Below are positions 15,506 to 23,291 of a DNA stretch of 64,000 nt, piece after piece. Position 1 is the first letter of the stretch; the number at the start of each line of letters is the position of its first letter. The position numbers and the translations under genes are program-made. The notes beneath the pieces were generated by a model, which was not told the DNA's origin, searched no databases, and saw only the letters and a program-made list of their open reading frames with translations. The DNA is from Microbacterium sp. Root180 (GTDB lineage Bacteria > Actinomycetota > Actinomycetes > Actinomycetales > Microbacteriaceae), in contig NZ_LMHS01000001.1 in the NCBI RefSeq assembly GCF_001428485.1, forward strand, positions 372,404-436,403, written 5' to 3'.

Positions 15506-16501
15506 ATGACTGCACCCGCCCTTCGACAGGCTCAGGAACCGGTCATGGCAGCCTCCGACGAGGCCGCCGAGCAGGCGCGGTTCGACGACCTCATCGCCGC
15601 CGAGCAGCGCATCGAGCCGCGCGACTGGATGCCCGAGGCCTACCGCCGGACGCTCATCCGGCAGATCTCGCAGCACGCGCACTCCGAGATCATCGGCATG
15701 CAGCCCGAGGGGAACTGGATCACGCGGGCGCCGAGCCTCAAGCGCAAGGCGATCCTCATGGCCAAGGTGCAGGACGAGGCCGGCCACGGCCTCTACCTCT
15801 ACTCCGCCGCGCAGACCCTCGGCATCACGCGGGACGAGATGACGCAGCAGCTCATCGACGGCAAGGCGCGGTATTCGTCGATCTTCAACTATCCGACGCC
15901 CACGTGGGCCGACATGGGCGCGATCGGCTGGCTCGTCGACGGCGCCGCGATCTGCAACCAGGTGCCGCTGTGCCGCGCCTCCTACGGTCCGTACGGCCGC
16001 GCGATGGTGCGCATCTGCAAGGAGGAGTCCTTCCACCAGCGGCAGGGCTTCGAGATCCTGCTGTCGCTCATGCAGGGCACGCCCGCACAGCGGGAGATGG
16101 CGCAGGATTCCGTGAACCGCTGGTACTGGCCGAGCCTGATGATGTTCGGCCCGCCCGATGACCAGTCCCCGAACTCCGCGCAGTCGACCGCGTGGAAGAT
16201 CAAGCGGTTCTCCAACGACGAGCTGCGCCAGCGATTCATCGGGATGCTCGTTCCACAGGCCGAGGTGCTGGGCGTGACGCTGCCCGACCCCGAGCTGCGG
16301 TGGATCGAGGACGAGAAGCGCTGGCACACGAGCGAGATCGACTGGACCGAGTTCCACGAGGTGCTGCGCGGACGCGGTCCGATGAACGGCGAGCGACTGC
16401 GCAACCGGCGCACCGCGCACGAGGACGGCGCGTGGGTGCGGGAGGCCGCAGCCGAGTACGCGCGCAAGCAGGCCGCGCGTGCGGAAGGACAGGTGGCATG
16501 A
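15506..16501 (+). CDS. paaA: 1,2-phenylacetyl-CoA epoxidase catalytic subunit, PaaA
   Basis: 331 residues with a ferritin-like fold. Di-iron ligands are expected from the helices with [13 protein letters not shown] and [12 protein letters not shown], both clear. PaaA with PaaC, and electrons from PaaE, epoxidises the ring of phenylacetyl-CoA. The first 13 residues, before MAASDEAAE, are encoded partly by a CTTCGACAGGCTCAGG-type repeat. The ATG at 15506 has GAGGAG before it, while the repeat offers AGGAA before a second ATG at 15545. The stop overlaps the paaB start. Confidence 0.94.
   Translation: MTAPALRQAQEPVMAASDEAAEQARFDDLIAAEQRIEPRDWMPEAYRRTLIRQISQHAHSEIIGMQPEGNWITRAPSLKRKAILMAKVQDEAGHGLYLYSAAQTLGITRDEMTQQLIDGKARYSSIFNYPTPTWADMGAIGWLVDGAAICNQVPLCRASYGPYGRAMVRICKEESFHQRQGFEILLSLMQGTPAQREMAQDSVNRWYWPSLMMFGPPDDQSPNSAQSTAWKIKRFSNDELRQRFIGMLVPQAEVLGVTLPDPELRWIEDEKRWHTSEIDWTEFHEVLRGRGPMNGERLRNRRTAHEDGAWVREAAAEYARKQAARAEGQVA
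15519..15540. repeat. CTTCGACAGGCTCAGG-type dispersed repeat at the 5' end of paaA
   Basis: The segment contains CCTTCGACAGGCTCAGG, a word I know as a common dispersed repeat arm in many high-GC genomes (read in reverse it gives the peptide LSLSKG). Here it is a half-element without its partner arm. It encodes ALRQAQEP in the N-terminal extension of PaaA. Confidence 0.6.
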
Positions 16502-16806
16502 TGACGACCCCCGGAGCCTCGGCCCGCGAGACGTGGCCGCTGTGGGAGGTGTTCGTGCGCGCGAGCCGCGGTCTCAGTCACGTGCACGCCGGCTCGCTCC
16601 ACGCGCCCGACGCCGAGTTCGCCCTGCGCAACGCGCGAGACCTCTACACGCGCCGCGGCGAGGGGACGAGCGTGTGGGTGGTGCCCGCCGACGCCATCAC
16701 CACGAGCGATCCCGATTCGAAGGGTGCCTTCTTCGAGAGCCCCGCGGGCAAGAACTACCGCCACGCCGTGTACTACACGGCCTCCGAGGGAGTGCCGCAC
16801 CTGTGA
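16498..16806 (+). CDS. paaB: Phenylacetyl-CoA epoxidase subunit PaaB
   Basis: 102 residues, the usual PaaB size: [26 protein letters not shown] is diagnostic in its opening WPLWEVFVR and in the [11 protein letters not shown] segment that follows. PaaB is a small non-catalytic subunit that bridges PaaA-PaaC units. Two adjacent ATGs (16498, 16501) overlap the paaA stop; both are usable. Its stop overlaps the GTG of paaC. Confidence 0.92.
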   Translation: MMTTPGASARETWPLWEVFVRASRGLSHVHAGSLHAPDAEFALRNARDLYTRRGEGTSVWVVPADAITTSDPDSKGAFFESPAGKNYRHAVYYTASEGVPHL

Positions 16807-17702
16807 GTACGACCGACCTGTCACGTTCGGGGCGCGATTCGTCCGTTGGGGCGGACATCGCGCGCCCCGACGGCCCGGATGCGCCCCAAACCCCGCACGG
16901 GAACGTCACCGTCGCCGAGACCGAGCTCTCGGCCGAACTCGCCGGCGTGGGCGGGACGGCTGCCTCCGCCGACGTCGCCGAATACGCGCTCTGGCTCGGC
17001 GACGACGCCCTGATCCTGTCGCAGCAGCTCGGCGCCTGGATCGCCCGCGCGCCCGAGCTCGAGGAGGACGTCGCCCTCGGAAACATCGCCCTCGACCTCC
17101 TCGGCCACGCCCGTTCGCTCCTGCACTACGCGGGCACGGCGGACGGCCGGACCGAGGACGACCTGGCGTACTGGCGCGACGAGCCCGAGTTCCGCAGCGC
17201 ATGGCTGTTCGAGCAGCCCAACGGCGACTTCGCCCAGACCATCGCCCGCCAGCTGGCGGCATCCGTCTACCAGTTCGAGCTGTACACCTCGCTGCAGCAC
17301 TCGTCCGACGAGACGCTGGCCGCGATCGCCGCGAAGTCCGTGAAAGAGGTCGAGTATCACCGCGATCACGCCGTGCAGTGGACGCTGCGGCTCGCGGGCG
17401 GCACGGCGGAGTCGCGTGGGCGGATGCTGCGCGCCGTCGCCGACGTGTGGCCCTACGTCGACGAGCTCTTCCGCGACGAGCCGTTGATCGACCGGCTCGA
17501 CGGCGTCGCCGTGCGCCCGTCGACGCTGCGCGACCCGTTCGACGCGGTCATCGACGTGGTCTTCGCCGAGGCCGGCATCGAGAGGCCCGCCGGCTTCACC
17601 TCGTCCGGTGGCGGGCGTCGCGGATCGCACTTCTCGACGCTCGGCTACCTGCTCGCCGAGATGCAGGTGCTGGCGCGACAGCATCCGGGGGCGACGTGGT
17701 GA
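16803..17702 (+). CDS. paaC: Phenylacetyl-CoA epoxidase structural subunit PaaC, with N-terminal extension
   Basis: 299 residues; the conserved ferritin-like core starts near residue 57 (EYALWLGDDALILSQQLG). The preceding ~55 residues are low-complexity (Ser, Asp, Gly, Ala, Pro) and absent from the E. coli protein, which starts at the core. The bases for residues 7-36 form a palindrome. PaaC stabilises the PaaA catalytic subunit and lacks a working metal site. The GTG start overlaps the paaB stop; GTG/ATG choices downstream of the extension have no evident ribosome site. Confidence 0.9.
   Translation: MSTTDLSRSGRDSSVGADIARPDGPDAPQTPHGNVTVAETELSAELAGVGGTAASADVAEYALWLGDDALILSQQLGAWIARAPELEEDVALGNIALDLLGHARSLLHYAGTADGRTEDDLAYWRDEPEFRSAWLFEQPNGDFAQTIARQLAASVYQFELYTSLQHSSDETLAAIAAKSVKEVEYHRDHAVQWTLRLAGGTAESRGRMLRAVADVWPYVDELFRDEPLIDRLDGVAVRPSTLRDPFDAVIDVVFAEAGIERPAGFTSSGGGRRGSHFSTLGYLLAEMQVLARQHPGATW
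16820..16909. repeat. Palindromic element inside the 5' part of paaC
   Basis: The inner hairpin has arms GGGGCGCG (16829-16836) and CGCGCCCC (16861-16868), then a 4x4 internal loop, then GTCCG (16841-16845) paired with CGGAC (16852-16856). Outer arms GTCACGTTC (16820-16828) and GAACGTCAC (16901-16909) pair with one mismatch. The element encodes most of the PaaC N-terminal extension in frame. Confidence 0.65.
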
Positions 17703-18202
17703 CCGCGGTGACCGAGCGCACGACCTCCGCGACCGAGCGCGCGCGCCGCGTGGCCGCGGCAGTGGTCGATCCCGAAGTGCCGGTCCTCACGATCGAGGAC
17801 CTCGGGGTGCTGCGGGACGTGTCCGTCGAGGCGGGACGGGTGACCGTGACCATCACGCCCACCTACTCCGGCTGCCCGGCCGTCGACGCCATCCGCGACG
17901 ACCTCCTGCTCGCGCTCACCGAGGCGGGGTTCGCCGAGGTCGCGGTGCGCGTCACGCTCGCGCCCGCGTGGACGACCGACTGGATGAGCGAGGCGGGCAA
18001 GGAGAAGCTGCGCGCGTACGGCATCGCTCCGCCGACCGGACGCGCGGCGGTCGGCCCGATCCGCGTCGCGCTCGCCGTCAAGTGCCCGCGGTGCGGGTCG
18101 CTCGACACGAAGGAGCTGGCCAGGTTCGGCTCGACGTCGTGCAAGGCGCTCTACGAGTGCCGCGCGTGCCTCGAGCCCTTCGACCACTTCAAGGTGCACT
18201 GA
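17699..18202 (+). CDS. paaD: PaaD, iron-sulfur assembly factor for the epoxidase system
   Basis: 167 residues. The N-terminal DUF59/MIP18 domain has DPEVPVLTIEDLGVLRDV and TYSGCPAVDAI with its conserved Cys; the C-terminal zinc-ribbon-like tail has CPRCGSLDTKEL and CKALYECRACLEP. PaaD is thought to help insert the Fe-S cluster of PaaE. GTG start overlapping the paaC stop (GTGA); the stop shares one base with the paaE start. Confidence 0.92.
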   Translation: MTAVTERTTSATERARRVAAAVVDPEVPVLTIEDLGVLRDVSVEAGRVTVTITPTYSGCPAVDAIRDDLLLALTEAGFAEVAVRVTLAPAWTTDWMSEAGKEKLRAYGIAPPTGRAAVGPIRVALAVKCPRCGSLDTKELARFGSTSCKALYECRACLEPFDHFKVH

Positions 18203-19395
18203 TGACGGCCGAGCACGACCTCGCCGAGGCCGCGCGCGTCGCCGACGCCCTCCTGGCCAGCGCCGTCGGTGGTCCCTCCGCCGCGGGCCGTCGGCGCACC
18301 CGGTTCCACACCCTGCGGGTGGCCGAGGTCAGGCCGCTCACGGATGCCGCGATCGAGGTGACCTTCGAGATCCCGGCGGATCTCCACGACGATTTCGGCT
18401 ACCTCGCCGGCCAGCACGTCGCGCTGCGCACCCACCTCGACGGCCACGAGGTGCGCCGCTCGTACTCGCTGTGCCGTCCTCCCGGCGCCGACCCCGCGAC
18501 GGGGACGGGGACGATCAGCGTCGCCATCAAGCGCGATCAGGGGGGCCGCTTCTCGACGTGGGCGCAGACCGAGCTGCGACCCGGCGACGAACTCGACGTC
18601 ATGAGCCCGCAGGGCACCTTCACGTCCTCGCTCGCGGAACTCGACGGCATGCACGTCGCCGGCATCGCCGCCGGGTCGGGCATCACCCCGCTGATGGCGC
18701 TCGCGGCCACCGTGCTCGCGCGGTCGGAGACCTCCCGCTTCACCCTCGTCTACACGAATCGCTCCACGACGGACGTGATGTTCCTCGAGGAGCTCGCCGA
18801 CCTCAAGGACCGCTACCCGTCGCGCCTGGCGCTGCACCACGTGCTCTCGCGCGAGCAGCGCGCCGCTCCGCTGCTGTCGGGGCGCATCGACGAGGAGCGC
18901 CTGCGACGCATCCTCGACGCTCTCGTGCTCCCCGACACGGTCGACGAGTGGTTCCTGTGCGGGCCGTTCGAGCTCGTGCAGCTGTGCCGCGACACCCTGG
19001 CCGACATCGGCGTCGATCCCGCGCACGTGCGCTACGAGCTGTTCACGACCGGTGAGGCCGGTCGTGTCGAAGCGCCGTCCGGCCGGGCGGTGCAGGTGAG
19101 GGCAGATGAGCCCGTGCACCGCATCGAGGTCACCCTCGACGGTCAGTCGGCGAGCGTGGAGAGCCCGGTCGCCGCGCACGAGTCGATTCTCAACGCGGCG
19201 CTGCGCGTGCGGCCGGACGCCCCGTTCGCGTGCGCCGGCGGCGTGTGCGGAACCTGCCGCGCCCGGCTCGTGGAGGGGTCGGTCACCATGACCGAGAACT
19301 ACGCGCTCGAACCGGACGAGCTCGAGCGCGGCTACATCCTGACCTGCCAATCGCACCCCACGACCGACCGCGTCGTGGTCGACTACGACGTGTGA
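18202..19395 (+). CDS. paaE: Phenylacetyl-CoA epoxidase reductase PaaE
   Basis: 397 residues in three domains: FAD-binding barrel (HEVRRSYSLCRPP), NAD(P)H-binding domain (GIAAGSGITPLMALA, WFLCGPFELVQ) and a C-terminal plant-type 2Fe-2S domain (CAGGVCGTCRARL with the last Cys in ILTCQSHP). It passes electrons from NADPH to the PaaA di-iron centre. The ATG overlaps the paaD stop (TGATG). The N-terminal ~35 residues precede the family core and are variable. Confidence 0.94.
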   Translation: MTAEHDLAEAARVADALLASAVGGPSAAGRRRTRFHTLRVAEVRPLTDAAIEVTFEIPADLHDDFGYLAGQHVALRTHLDGHEVRRSYSLCRPPGADPATGTGTISVAIKRDQGGRFSTWAQTELRPGDELDVMSPQGTFTSSLAELDGMHVAGIAAGSGITPLMALAATVLARSETSRFTLVYTNRSTTDVMFLEELADLKDRYPSRLALHHVLSREQRAAPLLSGRIDEERLRRILDALVLPDTVDEWFLCGPFELVQLCRDTLADIGVDPAHVRYELFTTGEAGRVEAPSGRAVQVRADEPVHRIEVTLDGQSASVESPVAAHESILNAALRVRPDAPFACAGGVCGTCRARLVEGSVTMTENYALEPDELERGYILTCQSHPTTDRVVVDYDV

Positions 19396-19405
19396 GGACC
19401 CGCTC

Positions 19406-20167
19406 ATGATCCAGCTGCACATCGCTGACGGCGTCGCCGAGGTCGTGCTCGACGCCCCTGAGAAGCTCAACGCGCTGTCCCTGCGGGCGCTGGGGGAGAT
19501 GGATGCCGCGTACCGCACCGCCGAGGACGCCGGCGTGCGGGCGCTCGTGCTCCGCGGCGAGGGTCGCGCGTTCTGTGCGGGCCGCGACATCGCCGGTGTG
19601 GATCCGCTGACCGACGACGTCCCGCAGTACCTCGCAGGCGTCGAGACTCTGATGCGGCGCATCGCCGAGTTCCCCGCTCCCACCTTCGCGGCCGTGCACG
19701 GCGCGTGCCTCGGCGTCGGCCTCGGTCTCGCGATCGCCACCGACGTCGTCTACGTCGCCGGCGACGCCAAGATCGGGTCGCCGTTCGCGAGTCTCGGAGC
19801 GATGCTCGACTCGGGTGGCCACGCGCTCCTCTACGAGCGGCTCGGCGCCCACCGCGCGCTCGACCTGATCTACACCGGCGAGCTGATGTCGGGTGCCGAG
19901 GCGGTGGCTGCGGGGCTGTTCAGCCGGGCGATGGCCGTCGAGGACCTCTTCGATTTCACCGACGAGCGCGCCGCGGTGGCGGCATCCGGTCCGACCGCTG
20001 CGTTCGTCGCGTCGAAGCGCCTCATCGCCCGCCTGCGGGGCGAGCGGCTGTGGGATGCTCTCGCCGAAGAGGCGCGGGGCCAGGAGTCGCTGCGCACCAC
20101 CGCCGACTACCGCGAGGGTTTCCAGGCGTTCCAGCAGAAGCGAAAGCCCGACTTCACGGGCGAGTGA
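19406..20167 (+). CDS. paaG: Ring-1,2-epoxyphenylacetyl-CoA isomerase, PaaG-like
   Basis: A 253-residue crotonase-fold protein. Unlike the PaaF-like gene at 11.4 kb it lacks both hydratase glutamates (GVGLGLAIATD, SPFASLG) but keeps an Asp in AMLDSGG, as in PaaG, which isomerises the ring epoxide to oxepin-CoA. FCAGRDI is the oxyanion loop. Ten bases after paaE, it ends the paaABCDE-G unit. Confidence 0.87.
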   Translation: MIQLHIADGVAEVVLDAPEKLNALSLRALGEMDAAYRTAEDAGVRALVLRGEGRAFCAGRDIAGVDPLTDDVPQYLAGVETLMRRIAEFPAPTFAAVHGACLGVGLGLAIATDVVYVAGDAKIGSPFASLGAMLDSGGHALLYERLGAHRALDLIYTGELMSGAEAVAAGLFSRAMAVEDLFDFTDERAAVAASGPTAAFVASKRLIARLRGERLWDALAEEARGQESLRTTADYREGFQAFQQKRKPDFTGE

Positions 20168-20207
20168 CCCCGCCGCCCCACGCCCCCCGCACCGACTCGG
20201 CGGCTCC

Positions 20208-21860
20208 TCAGGAGTTCACGCGAATGATCTCCTCCTGGTACGGTGCCACGACGGCCCCCGAGATGCGGCAGTCGAGCAGCAGGAACGGGCGGGATGCCGC
20301 ATCCTGCGCCGCCCACGCGGCCAAGCGATCGAGGTCGGCCATCGACCGGACGACGACGCCCTCGGCCCCGACGCCGGCGGCGAGCGCGGCGAAGTCGACC
20401 TCGGGGATGCGCATCGGATCCTCCGCGAGACCCTTGAGTCCGTACAGGTGCACTTCGGCGCCGTAGGCGGCGTCGTTCCAGACGACGGCGATCCCGCGGC
20501 CCCCGGCCACGCGCACGGCCGTCTCGAGATCGGCGAGCGCCATCAGGCCTCCGCCGTCGCCGGTCGTCAGCACGACGGTCGCGTCGGGCTGTGCGAGGGC
20601 GGCCCCCGCGACCGACGGGAATCCGAGCCCGATCGACTGGAAGGCGGTGCCGATCATCATCATCCGATCGGGGGAGGCGACGGGCCAGTACATGTTCGCC
20701 CAGCCGATGAAGTGCCCGCCGTCCGACACGACCACGCGATCGTCGGGGAGGAGTTCGCCGATGCGCGCGGCGACCGAGCGCGGGTCGAGGCGTCCGTCGG
20801 GCGCGAGCCCCTCGCCGGGGTCGTACGCGCGCGCCGCGGCGACGTCCGCGGTTTCGCGCCACCCACTGGGCGCAGCGCCCTGTGCCCGGACGGCGGCGAG
20901 CACCTCGCGAGCGACCACCGCGGCATCGCCGCGCACGTACCCTCCCACGTGCGGGTGGGTGGCTGCCGGCGCGACGTCCACCTGGAACACCTTCGTCCCC
21001 GGCGCGAAAAGGTCGCCGAAGCGCATCGTGAACTGGTTCAGCGATGCCCCGAACACGACGGCGACGTCGGCGGCGCGCACCAGTTCCATCGCGCCCTCCG
21101 CGCCGAAGCCGCCGGTGACGCCCAGGTCGTACTCGGCTCGCGGGAACACCCCCCGCCCGAGCGCCGTCGAGGCCGTCAGCGCGCCGACCGCGTCGGCGAC
21201 CTGGCCGAGTGCTTCGCCCGCGCCCGAGATCCACGCACCGCGACCCGCGAGCAGGAACGGGCGCTGCGCCGCCGACAGTGCGGCGGCAAGGTCGTCGATC
21301 GCGCCGCGCGCGAAGGGGCCGGCGGGGGAGAGCGGCGCGGGGAGGCGGGGGGCGGGCGCCTCGGGCAGCGGCCCGGCGTCGCGTGATGCGACGTCGTAGG
21401 GGATCGCCAGCACCGTCGGCACCCGGTAGGTGAGGGCGTGCTCGATCGCGATGACCGTCGTGGCGGCGGCATCCGCTCGTCCGACCGTGTAGGTGCGCGC
21501 GCCGACCGCCGACGCGAGGGCGATCTGGTCGACATCCCACGGGCGCGGGCCCGAGGTGGGCTCGTCGCCGACGACGAGGACGAGCGGCACGTGCGCCTGC
21601 ACCGCCTCGGCGAGCGCGGTCAGGGTGTTCGTGAAGCCGGCGCCGTAGGTCGCTGTGGCCGCCGCCAGGCGCCCCGAGGCGCGGTGGTAGGCGTCGGCGG
21701 CGACGACGCCGCCCGCCTCGTGGCGCACCGCCGTGAAGGCGGCGCCGGTCGAGCGCTCGAGGGCGTCGAGGAAGTAGGCGTTGCCGTTGCCCATGACCCC
21801 GAACACGTGGTCGATGTGACGGGCGAGGGTGAGCGCGACGTGCGCGGAGACGGTCGGCAT
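20208..21860 (-). CDS. Thiamine diphosphate-dependent enzyme, acetolactate synthase-like
   Basis: 550 residues with the three-domain ThDP fold. The N-terminal Pyr domain has GVMGNGNAYF and catalytic E48 (VRHEAGG); the C-terminal PP domain has TGDGGGLMALADLE followed by WNDAAYGAE (around residues 433-460). It resembles unassigned acetolactate synthase/benzoylformate decarboxylase-type proteins; 2-oxo acid decarboxylation is likely, the substrate unknown. The ATG at 21860 has AGGAG seven bases before it; the open frame upstream is not family-like. Convergent with paaG and divergent from the NIPSNAP gene. Confidence 0.83.
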   Translation of the reverse strand: MPTVSAHVALTLARHIDHVFGVMGNGNAYFLDALERSTGAAFTAVRHEAGGVVAADAYHRASGRLAAATATYGAGFTNTLTALAEAVQAHVPLVLVVGDEPTSGPRPWDVDQIALASAVGARTYTVGRADAAATTVIAIEHALTYRVPTVLAIPYDVASRDAGPLPEAPAPRLPAPLSPAGPFARGAIDDLAAALSAAQRPFLLAGRGAWISGAGEALGQVADAVGALTASTALGRGVFPRAEYDLGVTGGFGAEGAMELVRAADVAVVFGASLNQFTMRFGDLFAPGTKVFQVDVAPAATHPHVGGYVRGDAAVVAREVLAAVRAQGAAPSGWRETADVAAARAYDPGEGLAPDGRLDPRSVAARIGELLPDDRVVVSDGGHFIGWANMYWPVASPDRMMMIGTAFQSIGLGFPSVAGAALAQPDATVVLTTGDGGGLMALADLETAVRVAGGRGIAVVWNDAAYGAEVHLYGLKGLAEDPMRIPEVDFAALAAGVGAEGVVVRSMADLDRLAAWAAQDAASRPFLLLDCRISGAVVAPYQEEIIRVNS

Positions 21861-22007
21861 GAGGGGACTCCTGCGAGACGATGAACGGATCGGGGCCGTA
21901 TGTGTCTCGCGCGTCTGCGCTGCGTGCCCATTTTTCGAGCACCGGCGGGCTCGTCCCCGCCGGACGACACGAGTATGCCATACCGCCCGGGAGGGCAGGA
22001 TGGAGGC

Positions 22008-22307
22008 ATGAGGACCATTCAGCTGCGCCGGTACACGCTCGTCGAGGGGGAGTACGAGGCCTTCGTCGACTGGTGGGAGGAGTGGATGCCGCACGTGCGT
22101 CCGGCCGCCGGGTTCGCGATCGAGTTCGCGTACGGGATCCCCGAGACGAACGAGTTCATCTGGGCGGTCAGCGCCGAGGGCGACGAGGCGGCGTTCCTCG
22201 CGCTCGAGGAGGAGTACATGGCCTCCGACGGGCGCGCCGCCGCGTTCGCTGGTGTGCCGCAGCGGGTTGCCGCGATGCTCATGACGTTCGCGACGTCGTA
22301 CGCCTGA
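22008..22307 (+). CDS. NIPSNAP-family protein
   Basis: 99 residues with a dimeric alpha-beta barrel (ferredoxin-like) look: RTIQLRRYTL at the start, then EYEAFVDWWEEWMPHVR and a GIPETNEFIWA strand. NIPSNAP proteins are often encoded beside catabolic genes; their function is undefined. The start ATG follows GGAGGC. It shares a 147-bp divergent upstream region with the ThDP enzyme, so the two may be co-regulated. Confidence 0.8.
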   Translation: MRTIQLRRYTLVEGEYEAFVDWWEEWMPHVRPAAGFAIEFAYGIPETNEFIWAVSAEGDEAAFLALEEEYMASDGRAAAFAGVPQRVAAMLMTFATSYA

Positions 22308-22324
22308 CCCCGCCATCACGAGCT

Positions 22325-22388
22325 CCGTTTGTGCGGGCGAATGCACGCCTGAGCGGGCCGTCTTCCGTGCTATTGCCCGCACAAACGG
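22325..22388. repeat. Palindromic element between convergent NIPSNAP and iclR genes
   Basis: Perfect 14-base arms CCGTTTGTGCGGGC (22325-22338) and its complement (22375-22388), with a partly symmetric interior and a 36-base loop. It could serve as a bidirectional terminator by position, but no T-run is present. It is similar in design to the A, B and C elements, with its own arm sequence. Confidence 0.8.
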
Positions 22389-22415
22389 AACCGGAGGGGC
22401 ACCGGACGGCCGAGC

Positions 22416-23132
22416 TCAGTCGCCGAGCGCCGCGCGGATGACCGCTGCCGAGCGCGCCAGTCGTGCCGCGATCTCGGCCGGCTCGTGGCGACTCGCGAGA
22501 TAGACCACCGCGATCGCGGCGGGTCCGCGGCCGCGCAGCTCGAGCGGCACCGCGATCGCCCGCAGGCTGGGGATGACCTCGTCGTGGCTCTCGAACCAGC
22601 CGCGGGAGGAGGCATCCGACACCTCTTCGCGCAGGCCCGCATCGGCGTCCGCCGGCCAGGACGCGCCGGGAACGAGCGAGAGGATCGCCTTGCCGGGCGC
22701 TCCGCGGGTGACCGGATGCCGCGTTCCCGGCCGCTGTGCGACCGAGGCGACGGCGTGCCGGGGCTCGACGCTCGCGAGGGTCACGCACTCGTCATGGTCG
22801 AGCACGCTGAGGAAGCAGGTCATTCCGAACTCGTTCGCGACATCGGTGAGCTCGGGCAGGGCCTCGGCCTGGAGGTCGTGAGCGACGCCCGCCGCGAGGG
22901 CGGCCATCCGCGGGCCGAGGGCGACGCGTCCGGTGCCGTCGCGCGCGACGAGCCCGTGATCCTCGAGGGTGCGCAGCAGTCGGTAGGCGACGGAGCGGTG
23001 CACGTCGAGGCGCCGCGCGAGGTCGTCGATCGAGAGGGGCTCGCGCGCGTCGGCGAGGACTTCGAGGATCCGGATGCCGCGGCTCAGCGTCTGCGACGCC
23101 GGCTGCTCTTGCCGAGAACGCACCTGTGTCAT
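22416..23132 (-). CDS. IclR-family transcriptional regulator
   Basis: A 238-residue IclR protein. The N-terminal winged helix has TLSRGIRILEVLADAREPL and LARRLDVHRSVAYRLLRTLE; the C-terminal effector domain includes TRGAPGKAILS. The only start that leaves the helix-turn-helix intact is at or near the ATG at 23132, inside a family A palindrome whose arm encodes MTQVRSRQEQ. It is divergent from the flavin monooxygenase, and two inverted repeats in the shared region are likely its sites. The effector is probably an aromatic acid. Confidence 0.88.
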   Translation of the reverse strand: MTQVRSRQEQPASQTLSRGIRILEVLADAREPLSIDDLARRLDVHRSVAYRLLRTLEDHGLVARDGTGRVALGPRMAALAAGVAHDLQAEALPELTDVANEFGMTCFLSVLDHDECVTLASVEPRHAVASVAQRPGTRHPVTRGAPGKAILSLVPGASWPADADAGLREEVSDASSRGWFESHDEVIPSLRAIAVPLELRGRGPAAIAVVYLASRHEPAEIAARLARSAAVIRAALGD

Positions 23133-23174
23133 GAAATCGGACCCTTTCGGGGACAGAAGCGCGTTCTCGGCAAG
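23108..23174. repeat. Palindromic element, family A copy 2, overlapping the start of iclR
   Basis: The left arm (23108-23130) matches the 3816-3839 arm of copy 1: CTTGCCGAGAACGC then ACCTGTGTC. The right arm (23161-23174) pairs perfectly over 14 bases, after which pairing is imperfect. The loop carries the iclR ribosome site (AAAGGG on the minus strand), and the arm carries its start codon. Confidence 0.83.
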
Positions 23175-23212
23175 GGGAGGCCTGGCGGAGGGAGGGCGCT
23201 TCGTATACGATC

Positions 23213-23249
23213 TGTTCAATAGTAGAACATCGCGTTCGAATATAGAACA
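23213..23249. promoter_or_regulatory. Tandem IclR-type operators before the flavin monooxygenase
   Basis: Two inverted repeats of the form GTTC-N7-GAAC: TGTTCAATAGTAGAACA (23213-23229) and CGTTCGAATATAGAACA (23233-23249). Equivalent positions are 20 bp apart, about two helical turns, so they would lie on the same face of DNA. They lie between the iclR start and the monooxygenase start. Confidence 0.72.
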
Positions 23250-23291
23250 CGATGGAATCTACCGCAACGATGACGTCGCACGAGGAGTCGC

